From contig NZ_LT629771.1 in NCBI RefSeq assembly GCF_900105175.1, positions 5,288,501 to 5,352,500 of the forward strand: a DNA stretch of 64,000 nt, in the 5' to 3' direction. The position numbers and the translations under genes were made by a program. Origin of the DNA: Jiangella sp. DSM 45060. Its GTDB lineage: Bacteria > Actinomycetota > Actinomycetes > Jiangellales > Jiangellaceae. The notes under the pieces are model-generated. The model worked only from the letters and a program-made list of their open reading frames with translations. It searched no databases and was not told where the DNA came from. Every line of letters starts with the position of its first letter. Within the stretch, counting starts at the first letter, position 1. Below are positions 8,132 through 15,871 of the stretch, piece by piece.

Positions 8132-8560
8132 GACGACAACGGCCCGGGCCACGGTGGGCGTTGCGGTGCGGCCGGCGCCAGCAGAGGGGTAGGTCATACC
8201 TACCGCGAGCGAACGACGCATGGCGACAACCGGCCGGGCCACGGTGGGCGTTGCGGCGGCGGGGTGTCGGCAGCGGGCCACGGCGAGGGCAGCAGACGGT
8301 AGGCGGCGGACGGCGGCGTCACCGGAGCCGGGCCGCGAACAGCAGGGCGTGGCTCGCGGGACTCGTTCGTAGCGAGCGGCCGGACGGTGTCAGTGCCCGC
8401 CCGTAGGGTGGGCACTCTCCCTCAAGGGGCGGGTCATACCTACCGCGAGAGAACGACCCACGGCGACAACGGCCCGGGCCACGGCGGGCGTCGCCGTCGC
8501 GGCGCGCGGCCCCGGCGAGCAGAGCGGCGGGCCAGAGCGAAGGCGGGCGGGCCGGCGAAC

Positions 8561-9343
8561 CTAGCGGCCGTAGCGGCGTTCGCGCTCGCTGTACGACCGG
8601 AGCGCCCGGAGGAAGTCGACCCGGCGGAAGTCGGGCCAGAGGGCTTCGCAGAAGTAGAACTCCGAGTTGGCGCTCTGCCACAGCATGAACCCGGACAGCC
8701 GCTGCTCACCGCTGGCCCGGATGACGAGGTCGGGGTCGGGCTGGCCCTTGGTGTAGAGGTGTTCGGCGATGCCCTCGACGGTGACCACCTCGGCCACCTC
8801 CTCGATCGAAGCCCCGCGCGCGGCGTGCTCGTGCAGGAGAGCCCGGACGGCGTCGGCGATCTCGCGGCGGCCGCCGTAGCCGACGGCGACGTTGACGTGC
8901 ATGCCGTCGAGGTCGCGGGTGCGGTCAGCGGCCTCTTTGATGACGGTGGCGGTGCGCGGCGGCAGGAGGTCGAGTGCGCCCATGGGGTAGACCCGCCAGC
9001 GCCCGGTGGCGGCGATGTCCTGGATGAGGTTCTCGATGATCCCCAGCAGCGGGACGAGCTCGTCCTCGGGCCGGTTGAGGTTGTCCGTGGACAGCATCCA
9101 GAGCGTGACGACGTTGACGTCGAGCTCGTCGCACCAGCCGAGGAACTCGCGCGCCTTCTCGGCGCCGGCCTGATGGCCGCTGGACGTGGGCGCGCTGAGG
9201 GCACGCGCCCAGCGGCGGTTGCCGTCCATGAGCACCGCGACGTGCTGCGGCAGGCGGCCGCGGTCGAGTTGGCGCTTGATGCGCTTTCCGTAGATGCGGT
9301 AGACCAGGTCGGACAGACCCATCGACCGATGCACCTCCAGCAT
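8561..9343 (-). CDS. Short-chain (2Z)-isoprenyl diphosphate synthase (Rv1086-like)
   Basis: 260-residue cis-prenyltransferase. The pyrophosphate-binding motif VLMDGNRRWARAL (Asp40) and the C-terminal PDLVIRASGEQRLSGFMLWQ box with Arg209/Glu213 are intact. The sequence is closer to Mycobacterium tuberculosis Rv1086 (omega,E,Z-farnesyl diphosphate synthase) than to the longer decaprenyl diphosphate synthase: the AVGYGGRREI, VEGI..LYT and LRALR.YS..R.YGR landmarks all match my memory of it. It would condense IPP with an allylic primer for polyprenyl-phosphate lipid carriers. It is divergent from trhA at 9433, the same neighbour as in mycobacteria. An alternative start is Met8. Confidence 0.93.
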   Translation of the reverse strand: MLEVHRSMGLSDLVYRIYGKRIKRQLDRGRLPQHVAVLMDGNRRWARALSAPTSSGHQAGAEKAREFLGWCDELDVNVVTLWMLSTDNLNRPEDELVPLLGIIENLIQDIAATGRWRVYPMGALDLLPPRTATVIKEAADRTRDLDGMHVNVAVGYGGRREIADAVRALLHEHAARGASIEEVAEVVTVEGIAEHLYTKGQPDPDLVIRASGEQRLSGFMLWQSANSEFYFCEALWPDFRRVDFLRALRSYSERERRYGR

Positions 9344-9378
9344 CGTGGCCGTTCGCCGAACGTCATTTCTCCCCGCCC

Positions 9379-9390
9379 GAGAGTACTCTC
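9379..9390. promoter_or_regulatory. Perfect 12-bp palindrome in the divergent uppS-like/trhA promoter region
   Basis: GAGAGTACTCTC is its own reverse complement. It lies in the 89 bases between two divergent genes and 43 bases before the preferred trhA start. Its position suits an operator controlling one or both promoters. No -10/-35 pair is obvious, and the binding protein is unknown. Confidence 0.45.
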
Positions 9391-9432
9391 ATGCACCGGA
9401 TGTGCGGTGAATTCACAGGTACGGTGGGGTTC

Positions 9433-10119
9433 ATGACGTTCGACGAGCAGGTGCGCGACGCGGTCGCGGCGGTGAAGCCACGGCTGCGTGGCTGGCTGCA
9501 CGCCGGGACGTTCCCGGTGGCGGTGCTGGCCGGCGTCGTGCTGGTCATCGTGGCGCCGACCACCCAGGTGCGGGTCAGCGCGGCCATCTACACCGTCACG
9601 GCGGCACTGTTGTTCGGCATCAGCGCCGTCTACCATCGCGGCCGCTGGTCACCGCGGGCGCAGGGGGTGCTGCGCCGGTTCGACCACGCCAACATCTTCC
9701 TGATCATCGCCGGCACGTACACGCCGTTCACGCTGCTCGTCCTGCCCGAGAACGACGGCACGCTGCTGCTGTGGCTGGTGTGGGCGGGCGCGCTGCTCGG
9801 CGTGCTGTTCCGGGTGTTCTGGGACGGCGCGCCGCGTTGGCTGTACGTGCCGATCTACGTGGCGCTCGGCTGGGCGGCGGTGTTCTGGCTGCCCGAGTTC
9901 GCCACGCACGGCGGCGCGGCGGTCGTCACGCTGATCATCGTCGGCGGGCTCATGTACACGCTGGGCGCCATCGTCTACGGCACCAAGCGCCCCAACCCGT
10001 CGCCGCGGTGGTTCGGCTTCCACGAGGTGTTCCACGCGTTCACACTGGCCGGCTTCGCCAGCCACCACGTCGGCATCTGGCTGGCCGCCTTCGGCGTGGG
10101 CGCCGTCGCCGCCACCTGA
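9433..10119 (+). CDS. trhA: TrhA/hemolysin III family membrane protein
   Basis: 228-residue seven-transmembrane protein of the PAQR/hemolysin III family. The metal-site residues are in AVYHRGRW and FDHANIFLIIAGTYTPF (first region) and HEVFHAFTLAGFASHHVGIW (last helix). In Bacillus the family regulates membrane energetics and lipid homeostasis; lytic activity is doubtful. The start ATG 9433 has GGTGGGGTTC in front; ATG 9391 would add 14 residues outside the family. It is divergent from the Z-prenyl synthase gene, as Rv1085c is from Rv1086, and is followed after 4 bases by a convergent gene. Confidence 0.9.
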   Translation: MTFDEQVRDAVAAVKPRLRGWLHAGTFPVAVLAGVVLVIVAPTTQVRVSAAIYTVTAALLFGISAVYHRGRWSPRAQGVLRRFDHANIFLIIAGTYTPFTLLVLPENDGTLLLWLVWAGALLGVLFRVFWDGAPRWLYVPIYVALGWAAVFWLPEFATHGGAAVVTLIIVGGLMYTLGAIVYGTKRPNPSPRWFGFHEVFHAFTLAGFASHHVGIWLAAFGVGAVAAT

Positions 10120-10123
10120 CGCG

Positions 10124-10642
10124 TCACGGGGTAGGGCCGGCGGCCCGGACCTCCTCGACGTGGGTGAGCGCCTGACGCAGGTCGGCGAGCCACTCGTCGG
10201 CGTTCGTGGAGACGAGGCGGACGCACCAGGCGAGCGCCTCGGACCGCGACCGCGCCACCCCGGCGTCGACCAGGGTGTCGAGGACCTGCCGCTCCGGTTG
10301 CCGCAGCCGGGTCATGACGGGCGCGGCGAGCCGGGTGAACAACTCGCGCCGGTCGCCGCAGTCGACGCCCCAGGCGACCTTGCGGCGGCTGCGGTGCTCC
10401 AGCTCGCGGGCGATCTCGATGCGACGTTCCCGCGTGCTCTCGCGGAACGCGCCGATGCGGCCGGTCACGGCGGCGTCGCGCTCGACGTCGGAGACGTCGT
10501 CGGTGCCGGGCGCCGCGATGCGGCCCACGATCGTGATCTCCTCGCGGTCGACGGTCACCTCGAGAGGGCCGTCGAACCAGTCGTCCGGCAGCCGGCCGGT
10601 GAGCCAGCCCCGGATCCTCTCGACCTCGTCGTCTTTGCTCAT
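10124..10642 (-). CDS. Conserved hypothetical protein with ribbon-helix-helix-like C-terminus
   Basis: 172-residue soluble protein, not recognised by name. The N-terminal half is acidic and strand-rich (WFDGPLEVTVDREEITIVGR). The middle is a basic helix (RESTRERRIEIARELEHRSR). The segment VLDTLVDAGVARSRSEALAW looks like the loop and second helix of a CopG-type DNA-binding or oligomerisation fold. Its start region is AT-rich with two tandem 8-mers (10650-10665), which would fit autoregulation. There is no ribosome site close to the ATG, so the message may be leaderless. It is convergent with trhA. Confidence 0.75.
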   Translation of the reverse strand: MSKDDEVERIRGWLTGRLPDDWFDGPLEVTVDREEITIVGRIAAPGTDDVSDVERDAAVTGRIGAFRESTRERRIEIARELEHRSRRKVAWGVDCGDRRELFTRLAAPVMTRLRQPERQVLDTLVDAGVARSRSEALAWCVRLVSTNADEWLADLRQALTHVEEVRAAGPTP

Positions 10643-10649
10643 GTAGCGA

Positions 10650-10665
10650 TGATTACATCATTACA
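10650..10665. promoter_or_regulatory. Tandem 8-mers in the promoter of the RHH-like gene
   Basis: TGATTACA and TCATTACA lie head to tail, ending the AT-rich island just upstream of the start at 10642; ATGATTACATCAT is also a short inverted repeat. In this GC-rich DNA such an AT patch is probably the promoter. Repeats with 8-base spacing are typical of ribbon-helix-helix repressors, which supports control by the gene's own product. Confidence 0.4.
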
Positions 10666-10688
10666 CGACTACAGCTAGGGGCGTCCGC

Positions 10689-11807
10689 TCACGGCGAAGC
10701 GGCCGCCAATAGCGCCCGCGACAGCTCCCGCCAACGCGGCCGGAACGCGTAGACGCCGGCCAGCCGCAGCCGGGTCGCCCGCTCGTACGCCGGCACCCGT
10801 GCGAGCGTCGCGTCGTCCGGGTCCAGCCCGGCCAGGAACGCCGCCCGCGCCGACCGGGCCAGAGACGGCGTCAGCGCCCGCTGGGCGACCCGCAGCTCGA
10901 GGTGGACCAGCACGTTGGCGACGTCGAGGGCGCGCTCTCCGGCCGCGACGGTGTCGAGGTCGAGCAGCCCGAGCCGGCCGCTGGGCTGCAGGACCGCCTG
11001 CTTGTCGTGCAGGTCGCGGTGGAGCAGGCCGGCCGGGCCCGGCGCACCGGACCGCAGCGACATCAGCAGCGCGGCGACGTCGACGGGCGGCAACAGCCCG
11101 GACGCGGCCGCGGCCCGCAGCCAGCGCGTGGTGACGGCCTCCTCGTCGGCGGCGTCGTGGGTGGCGGTGACGGCGACGGCCCCCGGCGGCGTGCCGTGCA
11201 GCCGCCGCAGCGCCACGCCCAGCCGCTCCCACCCGGCCAGCAGACCGGACAACGGGCCGGACGACGGATCAGGCGACGCGGCCGCCTCGTACAGGGTCGG
11301 CCCGGGCAGCTCGGACTGCGCCAGGACGCCGTCGCCCAGGGGAAGTGCCAGCGGCCGCGGCATCTCGGCGACCCCGCGCAACGCGACCGCCAGCGCGGCC
11401 AGCCGCCCGGCCAGCGCCGCGTCCGCACCCGGCCGCAGCACCTTCGCGTAGCACCGGCCCCCGTCGCCGTCGAGCCTGACGACCGCCCGGCGTTCCGGGC
11501 GGTGCACCAGCAGCCGGCTGCCCGGCCGCGCCACCAGCCCGGCCAGCGCGGCCAGCCTCCGGTCGGCGCCGTCCGGCTGCAGCACGACGCCGCGCGCGGG
11601 GACGTCGACGCCGCCGCGGGTGGCCGCGGCCACCTCGGCCCACCGGACGGGGTCGGCGAACCACTGGCCGGCCAGCCGCTCGCCGGACGGCGTCGCGAAC
11701 TCCAGCAGGACGTGCCCGTCGCGGCGCGGCCAGGCCCGCAGCAATACCAGCTCGGCGCCGGTGACGGGGTGGGTGACCCGGTCCGGGTGGCACAACAGCC
11801 CCGTCAC
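10689..11807 (-). CDS. APH-type phosphotransferase, last gene of the glycan operon
   Basis: 372-residue small-molecule kinase of the aminoglycoside/choline kinase fold. The likely ATP-contact lysine is in GGRCYAKVLRP (Lys122). The catalytic loop is LLHRDLHDKQ (His263, Asp265, Gln270), and the metal-binding LLDLDT lies at 282-286. The first 70 residues form an unassigned strand-rich extension. It starts with GTG overlapping the stop of the preceding kinase by four bases, so the two kinases are made together. In a locus of glycosyltransferases it could phosphorylate a sugar or alcohol precursor rather than an antibiotic. Resistance remains possible. Confidence 0.85.
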   Translation of the reverse strand: MTGLLCHPDRVTHPVTGAELVLLRAWPRRDGHVLLEFATPSGERLAGQWFADPVRWAEVAAATRGGVDVPARGVVLQPDGADRRLAALAGLVARPGSRLLVHRPERRAVVRLDGDGGRCYAKVLRPGADAALAGRLAALAVALRGVAEMPRPLALPLGDGVLAQSELPGPTLYEAAASPDPSSGPLSGLLAGWERLGVALRRLHGTPPGAVAVTATHDAADEEAVTTRWLRAAAASGLLPPVDVAALLMSLRSGAPGPAGLLHRDLHDKQAVLQPSGRLGLLDLDTVAAGERALDVANVLVHLELRVAQRALTPSLARSARAAFLAGLDPDDATLARVPAYERATRLRLAGVYAFRPRWRELSRALLAAASP

Positions 11808-12949
11808 GACGCCACCAGCCGGTGCGCCCGCCGCACGTGCGCCGCCACCTGCCGGGGCCAGTCCGCCTGCCGGGTGCGGAACGGTTCGGCGGCCCGGCGC
11901 AGCAGCGCCGCGGCGGTCAGCGGGTCGAGCCGGTCCAGCAGGGCGGGCGGCGGTCGGTAGCCGTCGAGCAGCTCGCCGAGGATCGGGGCCGCGCGGTCGT
12001 CCGGAGCGGCCCGGCCGGCGACGATCTCGGCGGCGGCCCAGCCGGCGAGGTCGGCGGCGGGGTCGTCGGCACAGAAGCGGTCGAGGTCGATGACGGCGAG
12101 CCCGCCCGGCCCGGCGATCACCTGGTCGGCGGAGAAGTCGCCGTGCACCGGGACGACCGGGCGGTCCGCGCCGGCCAGCGCCCCGGTGATCGCCCGCGCC
12201 GTCGCCACGGCCGGCGCCGCGGCCTCCGGCAGCACCGCCGCGACCGCCCGCACCGCTCCGGCCAGTTCCAGCCGGTGCGGCGGGCGGGTCCGGGCCGGCA
12301 CGACCGCGCAGTCGTGCAGCCGCCGCAGCAGCACGCCGGTCTCCCGGTGGGTGGCGCCGTCCGGCCCGCCGCGAGACCGGTCGAGCGGCTCGCCGTCGAC
12401 CCAGCGGTACACGACCAGCCCGTGCCGCGGCCGCGCCGCCAGCAGTTCGGGCACCGGCAGCCCCGCCGCCCGCACCGCCTGGTGGTCGGACACCACCGAC
12501 GGCGGGAGCGGCGGGCGGTGCACCTTGACGACCCGGTCGCCGGCGACGCCGACCCACCGGCGCTCGGGCTTGTACCGCAGGGTGCGCACGCCCGGGCCGA
12601 GCCTGGCCAGCCCGGGCAGCCGGCGGTCGTCGGCGGCGGCGCCGAACGCGAGCAGCCGGCCGTCGTCGACCGTCGCGCCGCGCAGCTTCGCCAGCTTCGG
12701 CGCCGCGCTCGGGGCGACCGCCTTGACGAAGCCGGCCCGGGTCGCGCCGGGCCAGGTCAGCTCGACCGCGGCCACCAGCGCGGTGCCCGGCTTGTAGCGC
12801 AGGTACCGGACGGTGACGGCGTCAGGCGCCGGCCGGCCGCGCCACCGGGACCGCAGCCACGCGGTCAGCGCGTCCGGATCGAGGAGCACCGCCAGCCCCG
12901 GGACGTCCGGGTCGCGGCCGGCCAGCAGCCGGTCAGCGTCGGTGAGCAT
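11804..12949 (-). CDS. APH-type phosphotransferase
   Basis: 381-residue second kinase of the locus. It has HGDFSADQ (269-276) as the catalytic loop (Asp271, Gln276), LAVIDLDRF (285-292) as the metal-binding segment, and a lysine in RVVKVHRPP (Lys142). The phrases VRYLRYKPGTALVA and TLRYKPERRWVGV repeat the same LRYKP turn in the N-lobe. Its start lies inside the end of the ABC-exporter gene (17-base overlap), and its own stop overlaps the next kinase. Its substrate is unknown; the tight packing ties it to the glycan pathway. Confidence 0.85.
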   Translation of the reverse strand: MLTDADRLLAGRDPDVPGLAVLLDPDALTAWLRSRWRGRPAPDAVTVRYLRYKPGTALVAAVELTWPGATRAGFVKAVAPSAAPKLAKLRGATVDDGRLLAFGAAADDRRLPGLARLGPGVRTLRYKPERRWVGVAGDRVVKVHRPPLPPSVVSDHQAVRAAGLPVPELLAARPRHGLVVYRWVDGEPLDRSRGGPDGATHRETGVLLRRLHDCAVVPARTRPPHRLELAGAVRAVAAVLPEAAAPAVATARAITGALAGADRPVVPVHGDFSADQVIAGPGGLAVIDLDRFCADDPAADLAGWAAAEIVAGRAAPDDRAAPILGELLDGYRPPPALLDRLDPLTAAALLRRAAEPFRTRQADWPRQVAAHVRRAHRLVAS

Positions 12950-14696
12950 CGACGACCTCCCCTCGCCTCGGCAGCGTGCGGCGCTGGTACTCGACCACCC
13001 GCCCGGCCTCCAGCCGCACGACGACGTCGCAGTCCGCGACCTCCTCGGGCACGTGCGAGATCACCAGCGTGGTCCGGCCGCGGGTGAGCGCCCGGATCGC
13101 GTCGCGGACGGCGGCGGAGCTCTCCTGGTCCAGCCCGGTGGCGGCCTCGTCGAGGACGACGATGCGGGCGTCGCGCAGGACGGCCCGGGCGATGGCGATG
13201 CGCTGCCGCTGCCCGCCGGAGAGCCCGGTCCCGCGCTCGCCGAGCACAGTGTCGTACCCGTACTCGAGCCGGCGGACGAACTCGTCGGCATGCGCCACCC
13301 GCGCGGCCGCCTCGACCTCGGCGTCCGTCGCGTCCGGCCGGCCGTACCTGATGTTCTCGCGCACCGACGTCGCGAACAGGACGCTCTCCTGCAGCACGAC
13401 GGCGACCTGCCCGCGCACCGAGGCCACCGTGAGGTCGCGCAGGTCGTGCCCGTCGATCGTGACGGTGCCGCCGGTGGGGTCGTAGAGCCGCAGCACGAGC
13501 GCCGCGAGCGTCGACTTCCCCGACCCGGACGGGCCGACCAGCCCGACCCGGCAGCCGCCCGGGATGCGCAGGCTGACGTCGCGCAGGGCCCGCTCACCGG
13601 TGCCGTAGTCGAGGTCGACGTGGTCGAACCGGAGCTCGCCGTAGAACCGGGGCGCGGGCCGGGCGTGCGGGGCGTCGGTGATGTCGGGCGCGGTCTCGAG
13701 CAGGTCGACGATCCGCTCCCCCGACGCCGCCGCCTTGGCCAGCCGCCCGGTGTACTTGGCGAGGTCGCGCATCGGTTTGAAGGCGCCCTTGAGGTAACTG
13801 ACGAACACCACCAGCTCGCCCGGCGTCAGCGCGCCGTCGAGCACCCGCATCCCGCCCACCAGCAGCACGGCCGCCGTCGCGACACCGACCAGGACGTCGG
13901 TCTTGCGCTCCAGCCCCGCCGCCAGCCGCGACGCCTTGACGCCGTCGCGCAACGCCCGCTGGTTGTCCGCGCCGAAGACCCGCTGCAGGATCCGCTCCAG
14001 CGAGTACGCCTGGACGACGGTGATGGCGCCGAGCGTCTCGCCGGCGGTGCCGGCCAGCTCGCCCTCGCGGCGACGCTGCAGCCGCGCCGCCGACGTGATC
14101 TTTCGGCTGGACCGCGAGCTGGCCAGCACGAACACCGGGAACGCCGCGACGACGATGAGCGCCAGCCGCCAGTCCAGCACCACCATGACGGCGGTCATCC
14201 CCAGCAGCGCGACCACGTTGCCGAGCAGCGGCAGCGCCGCCGTCACCGCCACCACCTGCAGCCGGCCGACGTCGCCGACCAGCCGGGTCAGCAGGTCGCC
14301 GGTCTTGGTCGAGCCGTGGAACCGCAGCGAGAGCCGCTGGACGTGGGCGAAGACGTCGGCGCGGACGGCGGTCATCGCGCGGGTGCCGGCGAGGGCGAAG
14401 CAGACCGTCATGAGGTACGCCGAGAGCGCCCGCAGCCCGGCGGCGGCCACCAGCGCGACCGCGCAGAGCAGCAGCAGCGTGACGATCCCGGACCGGTCGG
14501 GGGCCGGCGCCACCACCGCGTCGATGACGTACTTCAGCGGCCACGGCTCGATCAGCCGGAACGCCACCTCGGCCAGCAGGCAGCCGAAGCCGCCGGCCAG
14601 CAGCCAGCGTTCCGGCCGCAGGTGCGGGCGCAGATAGCGCAGCGTGCGGCGCAGCCCGGGCAGCGCCGAGCGCAGGTCCGCCCGCCGGGGCGCCAT
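12933..14696 (-). CDS. ABC exporter, fused membrane and ATPase domains
   Basis: 587-residue half-transporter of the lipid/multidrug exporter type (MsbA-like). Six transmembrane helices span roughly residues 30-320 (LAGGFGCLLAEVAFRLIEPW onward). The nucleotide domain follows with GLVGPSGSGKSTLAAL (Walker A, near 385), LSGGQRQRIAIARAVL (signature), IVVLDEAATGLD (Walker B) and ISH (switch His). The ATG overlaps the upstream glycosyltransferase stop by one base (TGATG). As the only transporter among three glycosyltransferases and two kinases, it is the likely flippase or exporter of their lipid-linked or free glycoside product. A longer open frame running upstream through the glycosyltransferases is out of register with them and artefactual. 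Confidence 0.92.
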   Translation of the reverse strand: MAPRRADLRSALPGLRRTLRYLRPHLRPERWLLAGGFGCLLAEVAFRLIEPWPLKYVIDAVVAPAPDRSGIVTLLLLCAVALVAAAGLRALSAYLMTVCFALAGTRAMTAVRADVFAHVQRLSLRFHGSTKTGDLLTRLVGDVGRLQVVAVTAALPLLGNVVALLGMTAVMVVLDWRLALIVVAAFPVFVLASSRSSRKITSAARLQRRREGELAGTAGETLGAITVVQAYSLERILQRVFGADNQRALRDGVKASRLAAGLERKTDVLVGVATAAVLLVGGMRVLDGALTPGELVVFVSYLKGAFKPMRDLAKYTGRLAKAAASGERIVDLLETAPDITDAPHARPAPRFYGELRFDHVDLDYGTGERALRDVSLRIPGGCRVGLVGPSGSGKSTLAALVLRLYDPTGGTVTIDGHDLRDLTVASVRGQVAVVLQESVLFATSVRENIRYGRPDATDAEVEAAARVAHADEFVRRLEYGYDTVLGERGTGLSGGQRQRIAIARAVLRDARIVVLDEAATGLDQESSAAVRDAIRALTRGRTTLVISHVPEEVADCDVVVRLEAGRVVEYQRRTLPRRGEVVDAHRR

Positions 14697-15871
14697 CACA
14701 CGGTCTCCGGCACGGCCCGGCCGGGTGTGTCCAGGCCGACGCCGGCGGCGGCGAGCGTCCGCGTCACCACGGCGCGCCAGGTCTGGTGCCGCTCGACGCC
14801 CGCCCGGGCGGCCCGGCCGAGCCGGCGCCGGCGGCCGGGGTCGCGCCGCAGCCGGATCAGCTCCCGCGCCAGCGCCGCCGGGTCGCCGGGCGGCATCAGG
14901 ACGCCGTCGACGCCGTCGCGCACGACCGTCGGCAGCTGCCCGGTGCGGCTGGCGATGACGGGCAGCCCGGTGGCGAGGTACTCGTACACCTTCAGCGGCG
15001 AGAAGTACCCGCCGGCGTCGGCCGGGTACGGCGCGGTCGCGACGTCCATGGTGCGCAGCAGGGCGGGGATGGCCGACGGCGGGACGGCGCCGGTGAGCTC
15101 CGCGGACCCGGCGCAGCCCGACGCCTCCAGCGACGCCCGCAGGCCGGGCGCGCCGGGCCCGTCGCCCACGACGAGCAGCCGGGCCTCCGGGCACTCGTGC
15201 CTGAGCAGGGCGAACGCGTGGGCCAGCACGCCGACGCCGTGCCACGGCTTGAGGGTGCCGACGAAGCCGACGGTGAAGGGGTGCGGGCCCCGCCCGGGCG
15301 CGGGCCGGAACCGGTCGACGTCGACGCCGTTGGGCTGCACCAGGACCGGCGCCGGCCCGGCGACGGACCGGACCCAGTCGGCCACCGGCTCGGTCACGCA
15401 GCTCACCGTGGTCGCGCACATCGCGGCGGCCCGCAGCACCGACAACGCCTCGTCGCGGTGCACCAGCGTCCGGTGCTCCGCCTGCTCGTCGACCAGCGGC
15501 GCGTTCACCTCCAGCACCGCGGGCACACCGGCCGAGCGCGCCCAGCCCATGGTCGCGGAGTTCCACAGCGAGTACCGCTCGTAGACCAGGTCGAACGGCC
15601 CGGCCGCCCGAACGGCCGCCTCGATCTCCCGGGCCTGGCCGAGCAGCTCGAGCTCGCGGGCGGAGGCGTCGCGGGCGACCGGCGCGGGCAGACGATGCAC
15701 CCGGACCCCGCTCAGGCCGGGCGGCGCCACACCGCCGGTGCGCCGGCAGAACAGGTCGACCCGCGCGCCGAGGCCGACCAGCACCCGCAGGACCTCGGTG
15801 ACGTGCACCGACGCGCCCTTCGACCCGAACACCGGCACGCCGGGGTCGGCGCAGACGTAGGCGACCCTCAT
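14696..15871 (-). CDS. GT4-family glycosyltransferase
   Basis: 391-residue GT-B enzyme. The N-domain starts with RVAYVCADPGVPVFGSKGAS, the acceptor-side loop that marks GT4 retaining transferases. The C-domain has VLVQPNGVDVDRFRP, FTVGFVGTLKPWHGV, ARLLVVGDGPG and the donor-binding SPLKVYEYLATGLPVIAS (the E-x7-E-like element). It would transfer a sugar from a nucleotide donor in the cytosol. It overlaps the frameshifted transferase upstream by four bases (ATGA) and the exporter downstream by one, so all are co-translated. The acceptor is unknown. Confidence 0.92.
   Translation of the reverse strand: MRVAYVCADPGVPVFGSKGASVHVTEVLRVLVGLGARVDLFCRRTGGVAPPGLSGVRVHRLPAPVARDASARELELLGQAREIEAAVRAAGPFDLVYERYSLWNSATMGWARSAGVPAVLEVNAPLVDEQAEHRTLVHRDEALSVLRAAAMCATTVSCVTEPVADWVRSVAGPAPVLVQPNGVDVDRFRPAPGRGPHPFTVGFVGTLKPWHGVGVLAHAFALLRHECPEARLLVVGDGPGAPGLRASLEASGCAGSAELTGAVPPSAIPALLRTMDVATAPYPADAGGYFSPLKVYEYLATGLPVIASRTGQLPTVVRDGVDGVLMPPGDPAALARELIRLRRDPGRRRRLGRAARAGVERHQTWRAVVTRTLAAAGVGLDTPGRAVPETV

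Larger units (their letters stand above)
7723..8560. repeat. Nested direct-repeat array between convergent genes
   Basis: 838 bases without a credible gene. A block starting GTAGCGAGCGGCCGGACGG recurs at about 7710, 7949 and 8369, so it is a 230-420 bp repeat. Inside it two elements recur: a 27-base element GGGTCATACCTACCGCGAG plus CGAACGAC at 7781, 8011, 8101, 8191 and 8431, and a 21-base hairpin at 7744, 7974 and 8394. Copies two to four of the 27-mer are spaced exactly 90 bases apart. Small frames across it are preserved between copies but have no known domain. The repeat lies between two genes that point toward it. Confidence 0.85.

Noticed and set aside
7737-8406. Small frames across the repeat copies that share an N-terminal peptide
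   Set aside because: The similarity follows from the DNA repeats; the frames end differently in each copy, have no ribosome site and exist on both strands.
7781-8457. Regularly spaced 27-mers that resemble a CRISPR array
   Set aside because: Spacers are 63-213 bases, the spacers themselves are repeated rather than unique, and no cas gene is present.
10689-12949. Aminoglycoside-resistance genes
   Set aside because: The APH fold is clear, but position inside a glycosyltransferase/exporter operon argues for a biosynthetic kinase; resistance cannot be claimed from sequence.
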